DNA of 64,000 nucleotides from positions 1,116,001 to 1,180,000 of the forward strand of contig CADCXC010000010.1 in assembly GCA_902806595.1 (NCBI GenBank), written 5' to 3'. Source of the stretch: Pyrenopolyporus hunteri. Lineage: Eukaryota > Ascomycota > Sordariomycetes > Xylariales > Hypoxylaceae. This document shows positions 10,514 through 20,871 of this stretch, piece after piece. The position numbers were made by a program, and so were the translations under genes. Each line of letters begins with the position of its first letter. Position 1 is the first letter of the stretch. The notes under the pieces were generated by a model. That model saw nothing but the letters and a program-made list of their open reading frames with translations, was not told the DNA's origin and searched no databases.

Positions 10514-11944
10514 CTACATAGGCAATCGATAGGTTTGGGGAATGGAAGGTTGAGAGGTAACGAGAGCTGCAGGGTTGACTTGTACGCCTGGATTACCGCC
10601 GCCGCCGCCGCTTGTTTCCCAGTGTATCTGACTATCATGCATTATCTGGAGGTTTCTGTTTATATCCTCCAGCCTGCGCGTCCTCGCCCACGCGTGTATT
10701 CTGCGAAATTGCATTAGAACCTCCCAGTATTGGTTTTTTTGAGTAAGACTGTATCCCGCGAAATGCTTCATCACGTAGCGGTCCCCTTCCATCCACATGA
10801 TATAGAAGTCTACCGCGTTCGGTTGCACGTTGGCGGCGATGACGGTCGCTCTCGCTCCGAGCACCTTGCTGCATACGTTTAATGACGACGCAGCCCCTCC
10901 GAGAAGTTCGTTCAGCGTCGCATATAAGCCCACCATCGGTTTTGACTCGATTACGAGATATGGGAAGTAAACTCGGCTCTTGCTAATCTGGAATTGCCTG
11001 TCCTCATCTCGAGGCCTGAGCGGGTCGCTATCCACCAAGGGCACTGCCCCGCTGTGCAATCCAAAGATCAGATCAGGCCTAGGACGGGCTATTGGCGATT
11101 CGCCCGTCAGGTCTTGAGGACAGTGCTGCCTGTAGAAGGCGATTTCTTCGATTCGATATAATGGAGTATCGGTTGCGGTTGGCCAGAATCTATCGTAAGA
11201 TAATTCTAAAAACTCGTATAATACACGCCGTACCCCGATCTCCGAGCCTATCACCCCGGTATGCGTCTGCGATATTCCATCAAAGTTGAAATCCAGTTCT
11301 TGTGCTGACAGGGGCTGAACATTCAGTCGTTGTAGATCAATAATAACGTCGTTAACGTGACCCGGAAACACATGATCATTCTTTCCGAGGTAGATTCCGT
11401 TCCTTTCCAAGTTGTCTCGCCGATAATTAGGTTCGCCAACGACGTCGGTCGGTCTTGTGTCTGAGGACGGAGTGGCCTTTGTCCGCTGGGCGTCTATGTC
11501 ATAGCTTGAATCAATAGATGCAGCGGGTAATCCTTGATCTTCCGGCAGTACGTCGTGATCCGTTGGGTCACTGTTGATATGCCGAAGCCACCGAAGGACC
11601 CGAACTCTCTTAGTGTATGGGTCCGGAGACCTGAGGCTGCCGCGGAGCGCCTGCAGTAAGTTTATCTGTTTTTCCTCAACGGGGGTAAAATATCGGTGTT
11701 TCTTCGTAGAAAATAGATCTATATCATCCGATAATTCACTACGACCCCGTTTGTTAGGTCGAGCATGGGGATGGCTCAATGCATGGGTAGATTCTTCAAT
11801 TACTGTGTAGTATTCGGGAGGAAATCCACGAGGTGGTATACTGTGCCGTTGACCCCAGAAGATTCCCTCCGGATTTTCCTCATAATTAGCAGGATGATTC
11901 CTATGAATGGTCGGAGGTCGACGTTGAGGATTTTGGTGTTCCAT
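10514..11944 (-). CDS. DUF7924/PD-(D/E)XK-like fungal protein
   Basis: Function not known. Predicted 476 residues from the ATG at 11944; the frame extends five codons further without an ATG. The N-terminal 200 residues are polar and probably disordered (basic patch RPNKRGRSEL, KKHRYF). The C-terminal half has a fold-like block with RPDLIFGL followed 35-40 residues later by FPYLVIESKP. That spacing of an Asp and an E-x-K on a hydrophobic strand resembles the PD-(D/E)XK nuclease fold, and the surroundings recall fungal DUF7924 proteins. This is recognition by eye, not a profile match. A Gly run (GGGGG, encoded by a GCC/GCG repeat) lies near the C-terminus. It sits just beyond the 3' end of the kinase gene, on the same strand. 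Confidence 0.7.
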   Translation of the reverse strand: MEHQNPQRRPPTIHRNHPANYEENPEGIFWGQRHSIPPRGFPPEYYTVIEESTHALSHPHARPNKRGRSELSDDIDLFSTKKHRYFTPVEEKQINLLQALRGSLRSPDPYTKRVRVLRWLRHINSDPTDHDVLPEDQGLPAASIDSSYDIDAQRTKATPSSDTRPTDVVGEPNYRRDNLERNGIYLGKNDHVFPGHVNDVIIDLQRLNVQPLSAQELDFNFDGISQTHTGVIGSEIGVRRVLYEFLELSYDRFWPTATDTPLYRIEEIAFYRQHCPQDLTGESPIARPRPDLIFGLHSGAVPLVDSDPLRPRDEDRQFQISKSRVYFPYLVIESKPMVGLYATLNELLGGAASSLNVCSKVLGARATVIAANVQPNAVDFYIMWMEGDRYVMKHFAGYSLTQKNQYWEVLMQFRRIHAWARTRRLEDINRNLQIMHDSQIHWETSGGGGGNPGVQVNPAALVTSQPSIPQTYRLPM

Positions 11945-12439
11945 GGTGATAATGACCAACAGCTAGTAAAAGGTGTAGATAGGAACGGTGAGTTTAACCC
12001 CTTATATCTGGCAGCTTTTTAACATGATTGCTCAATACCCGAAACATTTGGGCTTAACAAAGGTTTCATGCCGAAACGATTCTTTAATTTACGTAAAACT
12101 CTTCCCGTTCACTCTCTTATAGTAGTGAGAATCGTTATAGGAGTAGAATATACCAGTCGGGGTTTTGCTTCGCTGTGATCTTCATGTCCACTCATCGTCC
12201 CAGCCTCACATGGATATAGAAAGTTGAGTACACCGAGCCAGCAAAAGAAAGCAAATATAATATAAGTCCGATATTCGACCATATACCTATATATACGGCG
12301 ACTCAGGAAACTACCCCCTAAGAACAATTAAATCTACCAGGCAATCAAGTAGTCGGTGGATCTGTTAATTAGTAAAAGCAGTACCGGTTTCTACAGGCGC
12401 CTCAGGCGTCGGCGCGTGTCCTGTGTGTGGTACTGGGTA
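11945..12439. other. Intergenic region, no gene recognised
   Basis: 495 bp between the kinase stop and the nuclease-like start on the same strand. A/T-rich with several TATATA runs (around 12285-12296), which could serve as a promoter for the downstream gene. Nothing else seen. Confidence 0.45.
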
Positions 12440-14646
12440 TTACGAACCGGGCTCAGCTGTTAAGGGAGGGGGTAACAAATCACCCTGATCGAAAGACTGA
12501 TTTGGATCCCATAAATCCGCAAAAGGATCCTCTTTATACGTCGTATGAAGAAAGTGTTGCTCATAGAACCTCCTAAGCACGTAGTCGTCCTCAACGTCGG
12601 GCGGCGCTTCGACGTATGGAACATTCGGGTCCGGGGGAGGCATAAGGCTAAAAGGATCATACTCAGGTTCCAATCCCCTTTTCTCCCTTAGCCGTAATGC
12701 CCTCTCGTCCGAGTTTTCAATACCCTTCTGGATTGCCCATATCAGCTGATCTAGCGATGGGCGGTGCATCGGCCAATCCGCCATACAGAGTGCTATTAGG
12801 TTACGCAGGTCATCCTCATAGCCGTCAAACTCCTCTAGTGCCGGTATAGGACCGTGTTCAATGAGACACCAGGCCCAAGTAGGGGTGTATGTTTCGCCGG
12901 TAATGGGATGGTGAAGATAGCGTCCTCGGGCTTCCCAGCCTTGGCCCTCCGGCATGCACAACGTCATGAGGTTGAACATAATCTAGATATTCAAAAGGCG
13001 TAGGTTAGCGATCAGATACCGGATCGGTTTAGATCTTCTTCTAATATCTCTGCGTAGTGATACTCTCGAAGACCCAGGTAAATATCCCGGTTTGAATACG
13101 GCTTTAATACGTACCAGTCCTACGGCCCATACGTTGAGCGGGTGTCCTACAAATATATTGTCTTCAACTACCCTCTGAGGAAACTTTTGCTCCTTTGTGG
13201 TGTATGTAAGCTTCTGTTCATGTTCGTTCAAGTAGAGGTGGTGCTGCTTACTGGCGCGTAATAACGTTTCTTCCCCCTTCGTAACATGCGTTGCTTTCTA
13301 CATCGAGGGTTAGCCATGCGAGATCATGAAAGGAGGAGGGCAGGAGGGTCACTCTCGTACGTTTTGTCATCCCATTCAGCCTGCCAATTGATAGCAAGCC
13401 CAAAATCGGCTATTTTCGCTTTGGGGCCGTAAGCATGTTCGAAGTCATCCCCGGTGAAGTCGATGCTCCCGCAAAGTACTATACGCTGTTAGTTAGTGTT
13501 GATAAACCCGCCCGAGGAGAACCCCAACCATTAGATATATCGAGATCAAAATGAATGATTCGTTCAAAGTCGTGGCCGTGGTAGTGGAGAGGCGTGGCGG
13601 TTTCACGCCACTGTCCGTGGTGATTATGTGGAGGCGGATATGCCATAGCGGTAATACCCCTGGCCACTAGGTCGCCGTCCTTTAGCATCCATTCGAAGGG
13701 GGTCCTATATTAGGATAATTCGACTTACAGCATAAGAAAATCCTCCATAAGACTCTATTTGGGATAAACCCGTATTTATATTCATAGTTTTTGAAGATAC
13801 CATTGCGATATCTGTGTTCGTTATAATATCTTGCTATATTTACTCTGTCTACGAGATCATAGAGAGTCTGTTTCTCCATAGCTTCCATCACCATCAACGG
13901 TGTCGTGGTTGTCGTCGAATTGAAGAATCTGGGTAGGTCTTCAATCAAGGGTTGTCGATGAGATTCGATATCAACAAGCTGAACAATGTGCTCCGCACCG
14001 CGGAATACCTTCTGTTGAGACGTCAGTAACCCGAGTCAGATCAGTCACCTAAACACGGCAACCTACATCTAGCCAATCGATTTCCCTTCTCAGTTCAAGC
14101 TGAGCACTATTGCTTACAGCAAGCTTGATAGCAACGTCACCAATGGGATCTCCTAAAGGATCAAATCTTTTCCACTATGATATGGGTAGTTAGTGGGTAT
14201 ACGTTGCTAGGGGATATTCAAGTCCACGTGCAATTAAAGGGGATACTTCAGTTTACAGCCGCCGATTCCTTCGACTCGGTTAAGACTTGTGGCTTTTGGA
14301 TAGTACCTAGGTAGGTAGGGAGGAAAAGAGAAGCCAAACAAACTTCAAAGAGTCATTACGTACCAGCGTTGCCACGCCAAAGCCACCCCAACCGAGGACT
14401 CGTTGATATTTGAACGAATCATGTCCACCTAATACATATTCTGCATATTCCTCAAATATTTCTCTGGCTTCTTTCCATTTTTTCCTGGCTCGTTGAAATC
14501 TTGGGCTGGCTTCTACTGTTGACGGAGATACATGCGTTTGTGCGTATAGTCGTGAGACTGTTAGGTCTAAGCATCAGTATGGAGCCCTGTTCTAAACTAG
14601 GTATTGAAAGTCTCTCACGTATTATATCATAGCCATTTCCAGCCAT
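12440..14646 (-). CDS. Fungal-specific protein kinase, HFDL type
   Basis: Complete eukaryotic-type protein kinase, 511 residues, nine exons: 14619-14646, 14364-14557, 14067-14174, 13729-14011, 13529-13666, 13361-13478, 13252-13297, 13115-13192, 12440-12982. All phases agree and all introns are GT-AG. Kinase landmarks in order: glycine loop VLGWGGFGVA, VAIK lysine, Glu in RREIDWL, catalytic loop HFDLDISN (Asp kept, the usual Lys replaced by Asp), IADFGLA (DFG), YYAPEQ created by the splice at 13192/13252, and the subdomain XI block ADWPMHRPS. The catalytic residues are present, so activity is likely. Targets are unknown; HFDL kinases are expanded and variable in Pezizomycotina. Intron 2 is long (189 bp) and carries an AGGT repeat. 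The 46-base exon is small; exons 1 and 7 are the least certain. Confidence 0.85.
14303..14320. repeat. ACCTAGGT-type palindromic tetranucleotide run
   Basis: GTACCTAGGTAGGTAGGG inside kinase intron 2 (14175-14363). Same motif class as elsewhere in the window. Confidence 0.7.
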
Positions 14647-16173
14647 AATTACTGCAGGCTAATGTATGAGACTGTTGGTCCTATCCCTGAGTACTTGCTA
14701 ATTGCAAATTGAAACCACAGCAATGTCGGAATTATTTAAGTTTAACAGAATGTTGTAGATCAAGTTATGGTAATAATAGGCGGGAAAACGATGTGAGCTC
14801 TGGAAATTCGGTGCGATTCGGTAAACTATCGATTGACTGTATTAAGAATATTGGACATTTAAATAAATCAAACAATAAAGGAGTAGCCGTTTCCGGAGGG
14901 TGGCCTTTCAACCTGTAAAACTAATTTTGCTGCGGACAATATTCAATGAGTCGTCCTGCCATTGAATCGACCTTTTCGCCTTTCAAAATAAACTAAACCC
15001 CTAGGATAATAAGAGAATGGAAATTAAGCGTTACTTTTCGTGGAAACACTATGTATTCATGTCTACAATATTATTATGAACCCTATAAGTTGGGAAGATA
15101 GCGTTCGCACCAAATTCCTAGGAGTATGGTAAATAAATCCGTGGATGATAGATTCTATTGCTATTGTAAGATGAATGTGGATAAATCCTGAACTGGTATT
15201 TGACATTTAGAAACGGTGGGCGCCTTATGGTAAGAAGGAGGTAGAATAACTACCAACAATACGACTTACTTAGTGTGACCCGCGTAGGGGTGATTGTGTG
15301 AGCCTCAGCTCAGGAAATGAATAATAGTGCGTCCGAATTTGCGAAGGTTGATCTACAACGGCTAGTGCTAGGAACATTAGAATAACAAAGCATATCTCTA
15401 ACTCTTCTCGTCCGTGGTATTTGAGTGGGCGAGAGTATGATTAGTAAGAGGCCGATAAAGCAGACAACGAAGAGAAACGTGGGATGGACAAGACGAGGGT
15501 AGACACGAGACCAGGTTGAGGCAGAGATGATAGAGAATTAGCCGCAGTGGACCCCCATAGTACCCACGAATTATATTCAGGCTAAATGTATGGGAATGAA
15601 GGCATTCCAATAGACGGGTATGGCTAGCAGGGTCGGGTCTCGGCGAAATCATTCTCCCAAGCGAATCACGGCGTTGCAGTCCACGTTGCTACGAGGTAGT
15701 TTGGGGGGCTTTCGAAGATAGCGTCGAGCTGCATCTTGTTGGTCTTGATCCTTAGCGAGTTTTCGAGCTGTAGCTACACCCACCTTCCCCCCCCTTTTCC
15801 CCTCTGCGACATATTGGATCACCAGCGGCCGCTGACTCTGGCCCCAATCTCGCACAGATTAAACGAGCAAATGAGAGACGGTCTAACATCCCCTCATTCT
15901 TGCTCGTGCGGAGGAGGGCGTTCGTGTCGTCGTGAGGAGCTATTATCCATGCCAATCAGTTGAGTCATGAGCCCACGATAGTACTGCGGTGTATGGGTTT
16001 CGTTCGGCGAGATACGGCCGGCCCGGTTTCTCCTCCTTTGGCGAGCGTGTTTTGACAAGCGCATATCTCCGCCAGGAATGCGATCACGGGTATAGGGCTT
16101 GTTGATGTAGAGTACCTAAGTCAACAGGGTAGCTTATTTACTCTCGTGGCGGCAGTGAGAAAAAAAAAGAGGG
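14647..16173. other. Intergenic region, no gene recognised
   Basis: About 1.5 kb. The stretch 14700-15400 is clearly A/T-richer than the flanks and has stops in all frames. The short open frames at 15398-15652 and 15649-15855 (minus) have no recognisable domain. It contains the xylose reductase promoter at its right end. Confidence 0.5.
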
Positions 16174-16179
16174 TATAAA
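16174..16179 (+). promoter_or_regulatory. TATA box of the xylose reductase gene
   Basis: TATAAA preceded by a purine-rich run, 41 bp before the ATG at 16215 and 185 bp before the ATG at 16359. At the usual TATA-to-start distance the message would begin very close to the first ATG, giving a very short leader. Confidence 0.5.
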
Positions 16180-16214
16180 GGACTTGCTCCCACCAACAGC
16201 ATTCCGAGAAGATC

Positions 16215-17737
16215 ATGCGATCCTCCATTACGTTTCTCCCTCTCCGTTATTCCCGTCTAGTCTCCCGTCACTTCTTTGTGCCACTGAAGCACCCTGGGGT
16301 ATCGATATATCATCAAGCGCCTAGTAGTCGTCGTTACATTAGTGCAGAGTCGAGCGCAATGGCTCCTAGCATCAAGCTGAGCAGCGGCCATGAGATGCCC
16401 CAGGTAGGCTTCGGCCTGTGGAAGGTCGACAATGCTATTGCGGCCGACACCGTTTACAATGCCATCAAGGCCGGGTATAGGCTGTTCGACGGCGCCTGCG
16501 GTGAGTCTAATCCCTCAGTGACCCGCTTCCTCCTCCTGTGCCCTATCGCAGGATCAGCGCAAGAAAACATTCAAAAAGAAGCACTGAGAGCCCCTCTTCG
16601 GGTGCCATTACCCCGCCGCCCAGAGCCTTCAGGGGTATGAACCCCCCGGGTCCACATCGTACGCAGATCCGAGGCTCATGTTAATCTACCCGGAAGCGAA
16701 CTCCTCAGTCATACATTACCAAGCTCTGCCTGGCTAGTATCACGGGTCGCTAACGTGTTTGCTTTGCGATATTAGATTACGGCAATGAGAAAGAGTGCGG
16801 CGAGGGCATAGCGCGCGCAATCAAGGATGGGCTCGTGAAGCGGGAGGATCTCTTCATCACATCCAAGCTATGGCCTGTCTTTGAGGACGGAGACAAGGTT
16901 GAGCCGGCGTGCAGGCGATCTTTAGCTGACTGGGGCCTCGAGTACTTCGACCTGTACCTGATTCACTTCCCCGGCGCTCTGAAGTACGTCGACCCGGCCG
17001 TACGATACCCCCCAGGATGGCACTACGATGGCAAGTCCAGCATCGAACGGTCCAACACGCCGATGCACGTCACCTGGGCCTCTATGGAGTCGCTGGTTGG
17101 CAAGGGGTTGGCCAAGTCGATCGGTATCTCTAACTTCCAGGCGCAGCTGATCTACGATATGCTGCGATATGCGACTATTCCACCGGCGGCCCTGCAGATC
17201 GAACACCACCCGTACTTGGTGCAGCAGGAGCTCTTAAATCTCTGCAAGGCCGAGGGCATCGCCGTGACGGCCTACTCATCCTTCGGCCCTGCTTCGTTCC
17301 TCGAGTTCGGATTCAAGCACGCCGAGGCCCTGGTGCCCCTGATGAAGGATGATCTGATCACGGGCCTAGCCGCCAAATACGGCAAGCAGCCGTCGCAAAT
17401 CCTGCTGCGTTGGGCGACTCAGCGTGGCCTTGCTGTTATCCCCAAGACCGTCCGCCCCGAAGTCATGGCACAGAATTTGGACTGCACAGGCTTCGATCTT
17501 GAGCAGGCTGATATTGACAGAATCAGTGCCAAGGATGCGGGTATTCGTTTCAACCAGCCTTCAAACGTAGGTCGCTCTTTGGATTATATCATCTCTTCGA
17601 AATTTATTATTAGTGATCTTCTGTTCCTCCTTCCAGCATTCATTACATCTGCCTGCTCCCGAGATCAGGGGTCATTTGCTAACTATCACATTCATGTTTA
17701 GTACTTTCCCACGGACAAGATGTGGATCTTTGGTTAA
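16215..17737 (+). CDS. NAD(P)H-dependent D-xylose reductase (aldo-keto reductase)
   Basis: Reduces D-xylose to xylitol, the first step of fungal pentose catabolism. Exons 16215-16500, 16776-17566 and 17702-17737; introns of 275 and 135 bp. Starting at the ATG at 16359 the protein begins MAPSIKLSSGHEMPQVGFGL and is 322 residues, the standard length. The aldo-keto reductase tetrad is visible: Asp in FDGACDYGN (across junction 1), the Tyr of the same block, Lys in SKLW, and His in LIHFPG. GISNFQ, IPKTV and the C-terminal YFPTDKMWIFG are family-typical. The upstream in-frame ATG at 16215 adds 48 residues rich in Arg and Ser with almost no acidic residues (SSRRYISAESSA), like a mitochondrial presequence. 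Either start, or both, may be used; the upper coordinate is reported. Confidence 0.93.
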
Positions 17738-18348
17738 GAATCTCCCCCCGAGCCGTGTTCGCAGGTTTAATCGCGCTTCGCATTGAGCCACCCGACACAA
17801 TCACATCTGGGCAGGATAAGCCGTAAGCGGATAGAGGGGGTTTCTTCTGGGTCTTTCTTGACGGCATGTATTGTATTGATGTTTGCCGACAACTGGGACA
17901 TTACTGTAAAGTTTGTTTATGGCCGTGGGAAGCATCTCGCTAGAACGGGGAGGGGGTCTAGGTAGACTAGGCTTTTCTTGACTGTATCGTGATATCAACA
18001 CCGCCGGTATGGCTATGCCGTGACACCCGAAAATTCCCATTCGAGTGAGTTCATGGATATTTTTCACTTAAATTCAGTATCGAACACTGCCCCCCCTTTC
18101 TTTTTGTGCTGAAAGTGAAATGTCCCATCCGCCTGTTTGCAAGTCCACAGGTCAGTACTCATGCGTGAGCTGCCTGGTATCCCAAAGCAACACTACCTAA
18201 TCAAACAATGTAAGAAGGGCTATTTTTGTTTTTTCTTGTTGTCCAATTTTGCCCTTCAAAATGACCACCCTCCCGAAACGCCTTGCTATGCAATGTAGAA
18301 GCTCCATATCTACCAGGGAACGTTGATCGGATGCATGCTGATGTGCGA
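17738..18348. other. Convergent 3' region, no gene recognised
   Basis: 611 bp between the ends of xylose reductase (plus) and SDS22 (minus). No open frame with domain content. Confidence 0.5.
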
Positions 18349-19625
18349 TCAAACCGGCTTCACGAAGGCTATAGTTTGCAACGTTAGCTTCGTATCGACT
18401 CGACTGTGTTGCTGTCAAAGAGGGTTACTTACTGGCGTCTATCTGCTGGACCTGCGGTAGAGCCAACCGTACTTTGTTCCGATATAGGGCCGGTTGTCTC
18501 AGCTGTACAGGGTTTCCCTCGAAATACACCGTTGTTAGGTTCTCCTTATCGGCCAGCTCCCGCTCAATGTCTGCGAAGTCGGAGATTTGATTGTAGCTTG
18601 CCCACACTTCTTCGATATTCTTCAGGTTACCCAGGCCCTTGAGGCTCTTGATCGCATTGTTGGAGATATCGAGGATCGTCAGGTTCGGGTTCCCTTCCAG
18701 CCCGGTGAGGCTTTCGAGAGCATTGTGGGAGATGTACAGTTCTTCTAAGTGGGGGACTTCGCGCAATGGGGAAAGGTCCTTGATTCGATTGGACTGGATG
18801 CTTAGGAGTCTTAACTTAGGCAGGCCGCCGAGACCTTTCAGTTCCGTAATCTTATTCTTTGCTAGCCAGAGCTCCTCCAGGTTCTTCAACGAATCGAGAT
18901 TCTTGATTTCTCTTATTCTATTAGACCCTAGCTCGAGTTGTCGAAGGTTGGTCAAGGTTGATAATCCGTCGATAGTGCTTATCTTGTTGGAGACAAAGAA
19001 TAGATCGGTCAGCTCTGTCAGATGGTCGATGTGTTTGATATGCTTAATCTTATTGAAGCTGAGGTCGAGGGTGGTGAGCTTGGTGAGGTTGTCCAAGCCC
19101 CTGACATGCGAAATGAGGTTATCATAGAGGTCGAGCTCCTCTAAGGTGGATGCCAGGCCGGACAGTCCCTCGATATGCTGCACTAGATTCTGACGCAGAC
19201 ATAGTCGCATGACTTTCTTAAATCGGTCCAGGCGAAGAGCGGAGATGGAAGAGATTCGGGAATGAGCAAGGCTGATTTCGTCCGTGTCGGGGTCTTCATC
19301 ATCAAGAAGGTCTAATCACATCGGTTAACTTGCGACCATATCACTAGGAAATAGGAGACAGGATAGATTTACCTTCGTCGGCGTCGATCTCCTGACCGGG
19401 AAGTACATTCTCATCATCTGAATATTCAGGGTCGGATAGAGCTTCAGGGTTCTGAAGGAGGGCATTACGGTCGATGCGCAGCTTGCCGTCCCAACCCTTG
19501 CTGTCTCTCAAGCCGGGACTAGGCTGGCCATCTCCCCGCTCGGAACGTGAGTCGTCTTCGACCACCTCTATGTGGTGGTTGGCGGGCGGCGAATGGCCCG
19601 TATCGCCGTTCAATTGGCCGGGCAT
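18349..19625 (-). CDS. SDS22: Protein phosphatase 1 regulatory subunit SDS22
   Basis: Leucine-rich-repeat protein that binds and steers PP1 catalytic subunit in the nucleus, needed for mitotic exit. Three exons: 19373-19625, 18433-19311 and a tiny last exon 18349-18368; introns of 61 and 64 bp; 383 residues. Residues 1-100 are an acidic, probably disordered N-terminus (PEALSDPEYSDDENV). About eleven SDS22-type LRRs of 22 residues follow (pattern LxxLxxLxLxxNxIxxIxxL, for example LEELWLAKNKITELKGL), then the LRR cap LPQVQQIDATFVKPV, completed only by splicing in the 20-base last exon. The ATG at 19625 is chosen because an upstream in-frame ATG (19733) adds a stretch foreign to the family. Confidence 0.95.
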
Positions 19626-20871
19626 CTTAAAAGACTTGGGAGTAGTTTGTGAAGAGGGGCGGAAGATGAAGAATCGCGGGCCGGAAGATGGGCAGGCTAG
19701 AAAGGAGGGAAGTTGTAGAATGTTTGGAGACATGACGGCTGAAATTCCACAAAGTTAGCGCACTAAAACCCGCTGTATCGGTATAACGCTGTACGTATCG
19801 ACCCACCGGTTGCTGATCAGCCCAATGACGTTCCAGTGCTTTCCTTCTTTTTGTGTCCAGTTAGGCGCAATTTGGCGCAGTTCTTAGCGCAGTTAGGCGG
19901 TGTCAGTGCTGAAAGCGGGGGTCGAGATTGGTCCCAATATGGCCTGTACCACGTGCAAGTACTGCGCTGCAGGGTCCGCGATGACGCTTGCTTCTGCTGC
20001 TGTCGCTGCTGCTGCTGCTGCTGCTGGTGTTGTTGCCGCTGTTGCTGCTCGAGAAACTGGATTCATTAGATACAGGTACACGTCGATCCCGAGGTACCCC
20101 GTGTGTATAGCGCAGGCAGGTATTATATCATACATGTACATGTGTCGTACATATAGATAGGTACATGTGGTAGGTAGGCACAGATAGGGAGGAGCAGGGC
20201 AAGGGTACATGAGGTAGGCTTGGTTATGGGCCAGGACATATACGTGCAATGTACGGGAGGGGTACCTATCAGGTGGGCGTTTGGGTTAGGTAGCGTGTAC
20301 ATACCTGAGTGCTGTGTAACTATACCTCCAGCACGTAGAAAATACCTCAAGCATAGACGTACCCACTTACACGTATCGTACAATACAAGTACACGCCCTA
20401 GGTACCATAGGTCAGGTATAAATGTTCAACACTAACTCGGGCCCATTGAATAAGGTAGAAGGCAGCTAGGTCATGAAAGGAAGAGCTCTAAAGTCTGCTC
20501 AAAATGACGGAAGGGGGGGAACTAGGCTATTTTTATGGGATTTTTCCCTTTAGCACCCTCAAAACCCAAAACCCTCCAACTTCAACCTTACGATCAGGAA
20601 AACTCCATCCGTCGAGAACATCGAGAAACAAATCTTCGATCGAGGATTCTCGGTTTCTCCCTTCTTTCCCCTCTTTCCCTCGCGCGCGTGCAGCTCCAAC
20701 CGCGCTCCAACCGCTCCAACACCCCCGACCACACCACACACCCCCGTATCCTAATGTCGACAAATGCATCATCCTAATAATCACCCATCCACCCGCATAT
20801 TTCATGCTTCTCTTCACCCCGCATAGACCGACCTTCACCCGTTCAACCATGCTATCGAGCCCCCAATCGAG
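19626..20871. other. Divergent promoter region of SDS22 and the hydrolase gene
   Basis: 1.25 kb. Holds a GCT triplet run, several GTAC/AGGT-rich stretches (20140-20420) and a pyrimidine-rich leader just before the hydrolase ATG (20640-20870). Open frames here are low-complexity and not supported as genes. Confidence 0.5.
19988..20050. repeat. Imperfect GCT/CTG triplet microsatellite
   Basis: Pure GCT repeat of seven units at 20005-20026 with degenerate CTG/TTG/GCC triplets on both sides. Non-coding by all evidence here. Confidence 0.8.

Noticed and set aside
13214..13251. 38-base intron in the kinase gene ending AACAG
   Set aside because: Using the acceptor at 13193 instead gives a 59-base intron and the expected YYAPEQ motif.
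13670..13728. 24-base intron in the kinase gene (acceptor at the first TATAG)
   Set aside because: Too short and keeps the wrong frame; the 62-base intron 13667-13728 restores LCLARGITAMAYPP.
15398..15855. Small minus-strand genes at 15398-15652 and 15649-15855
   Set aside because: No domain, no splice logic and no recognised relatives; likely chance open frames.
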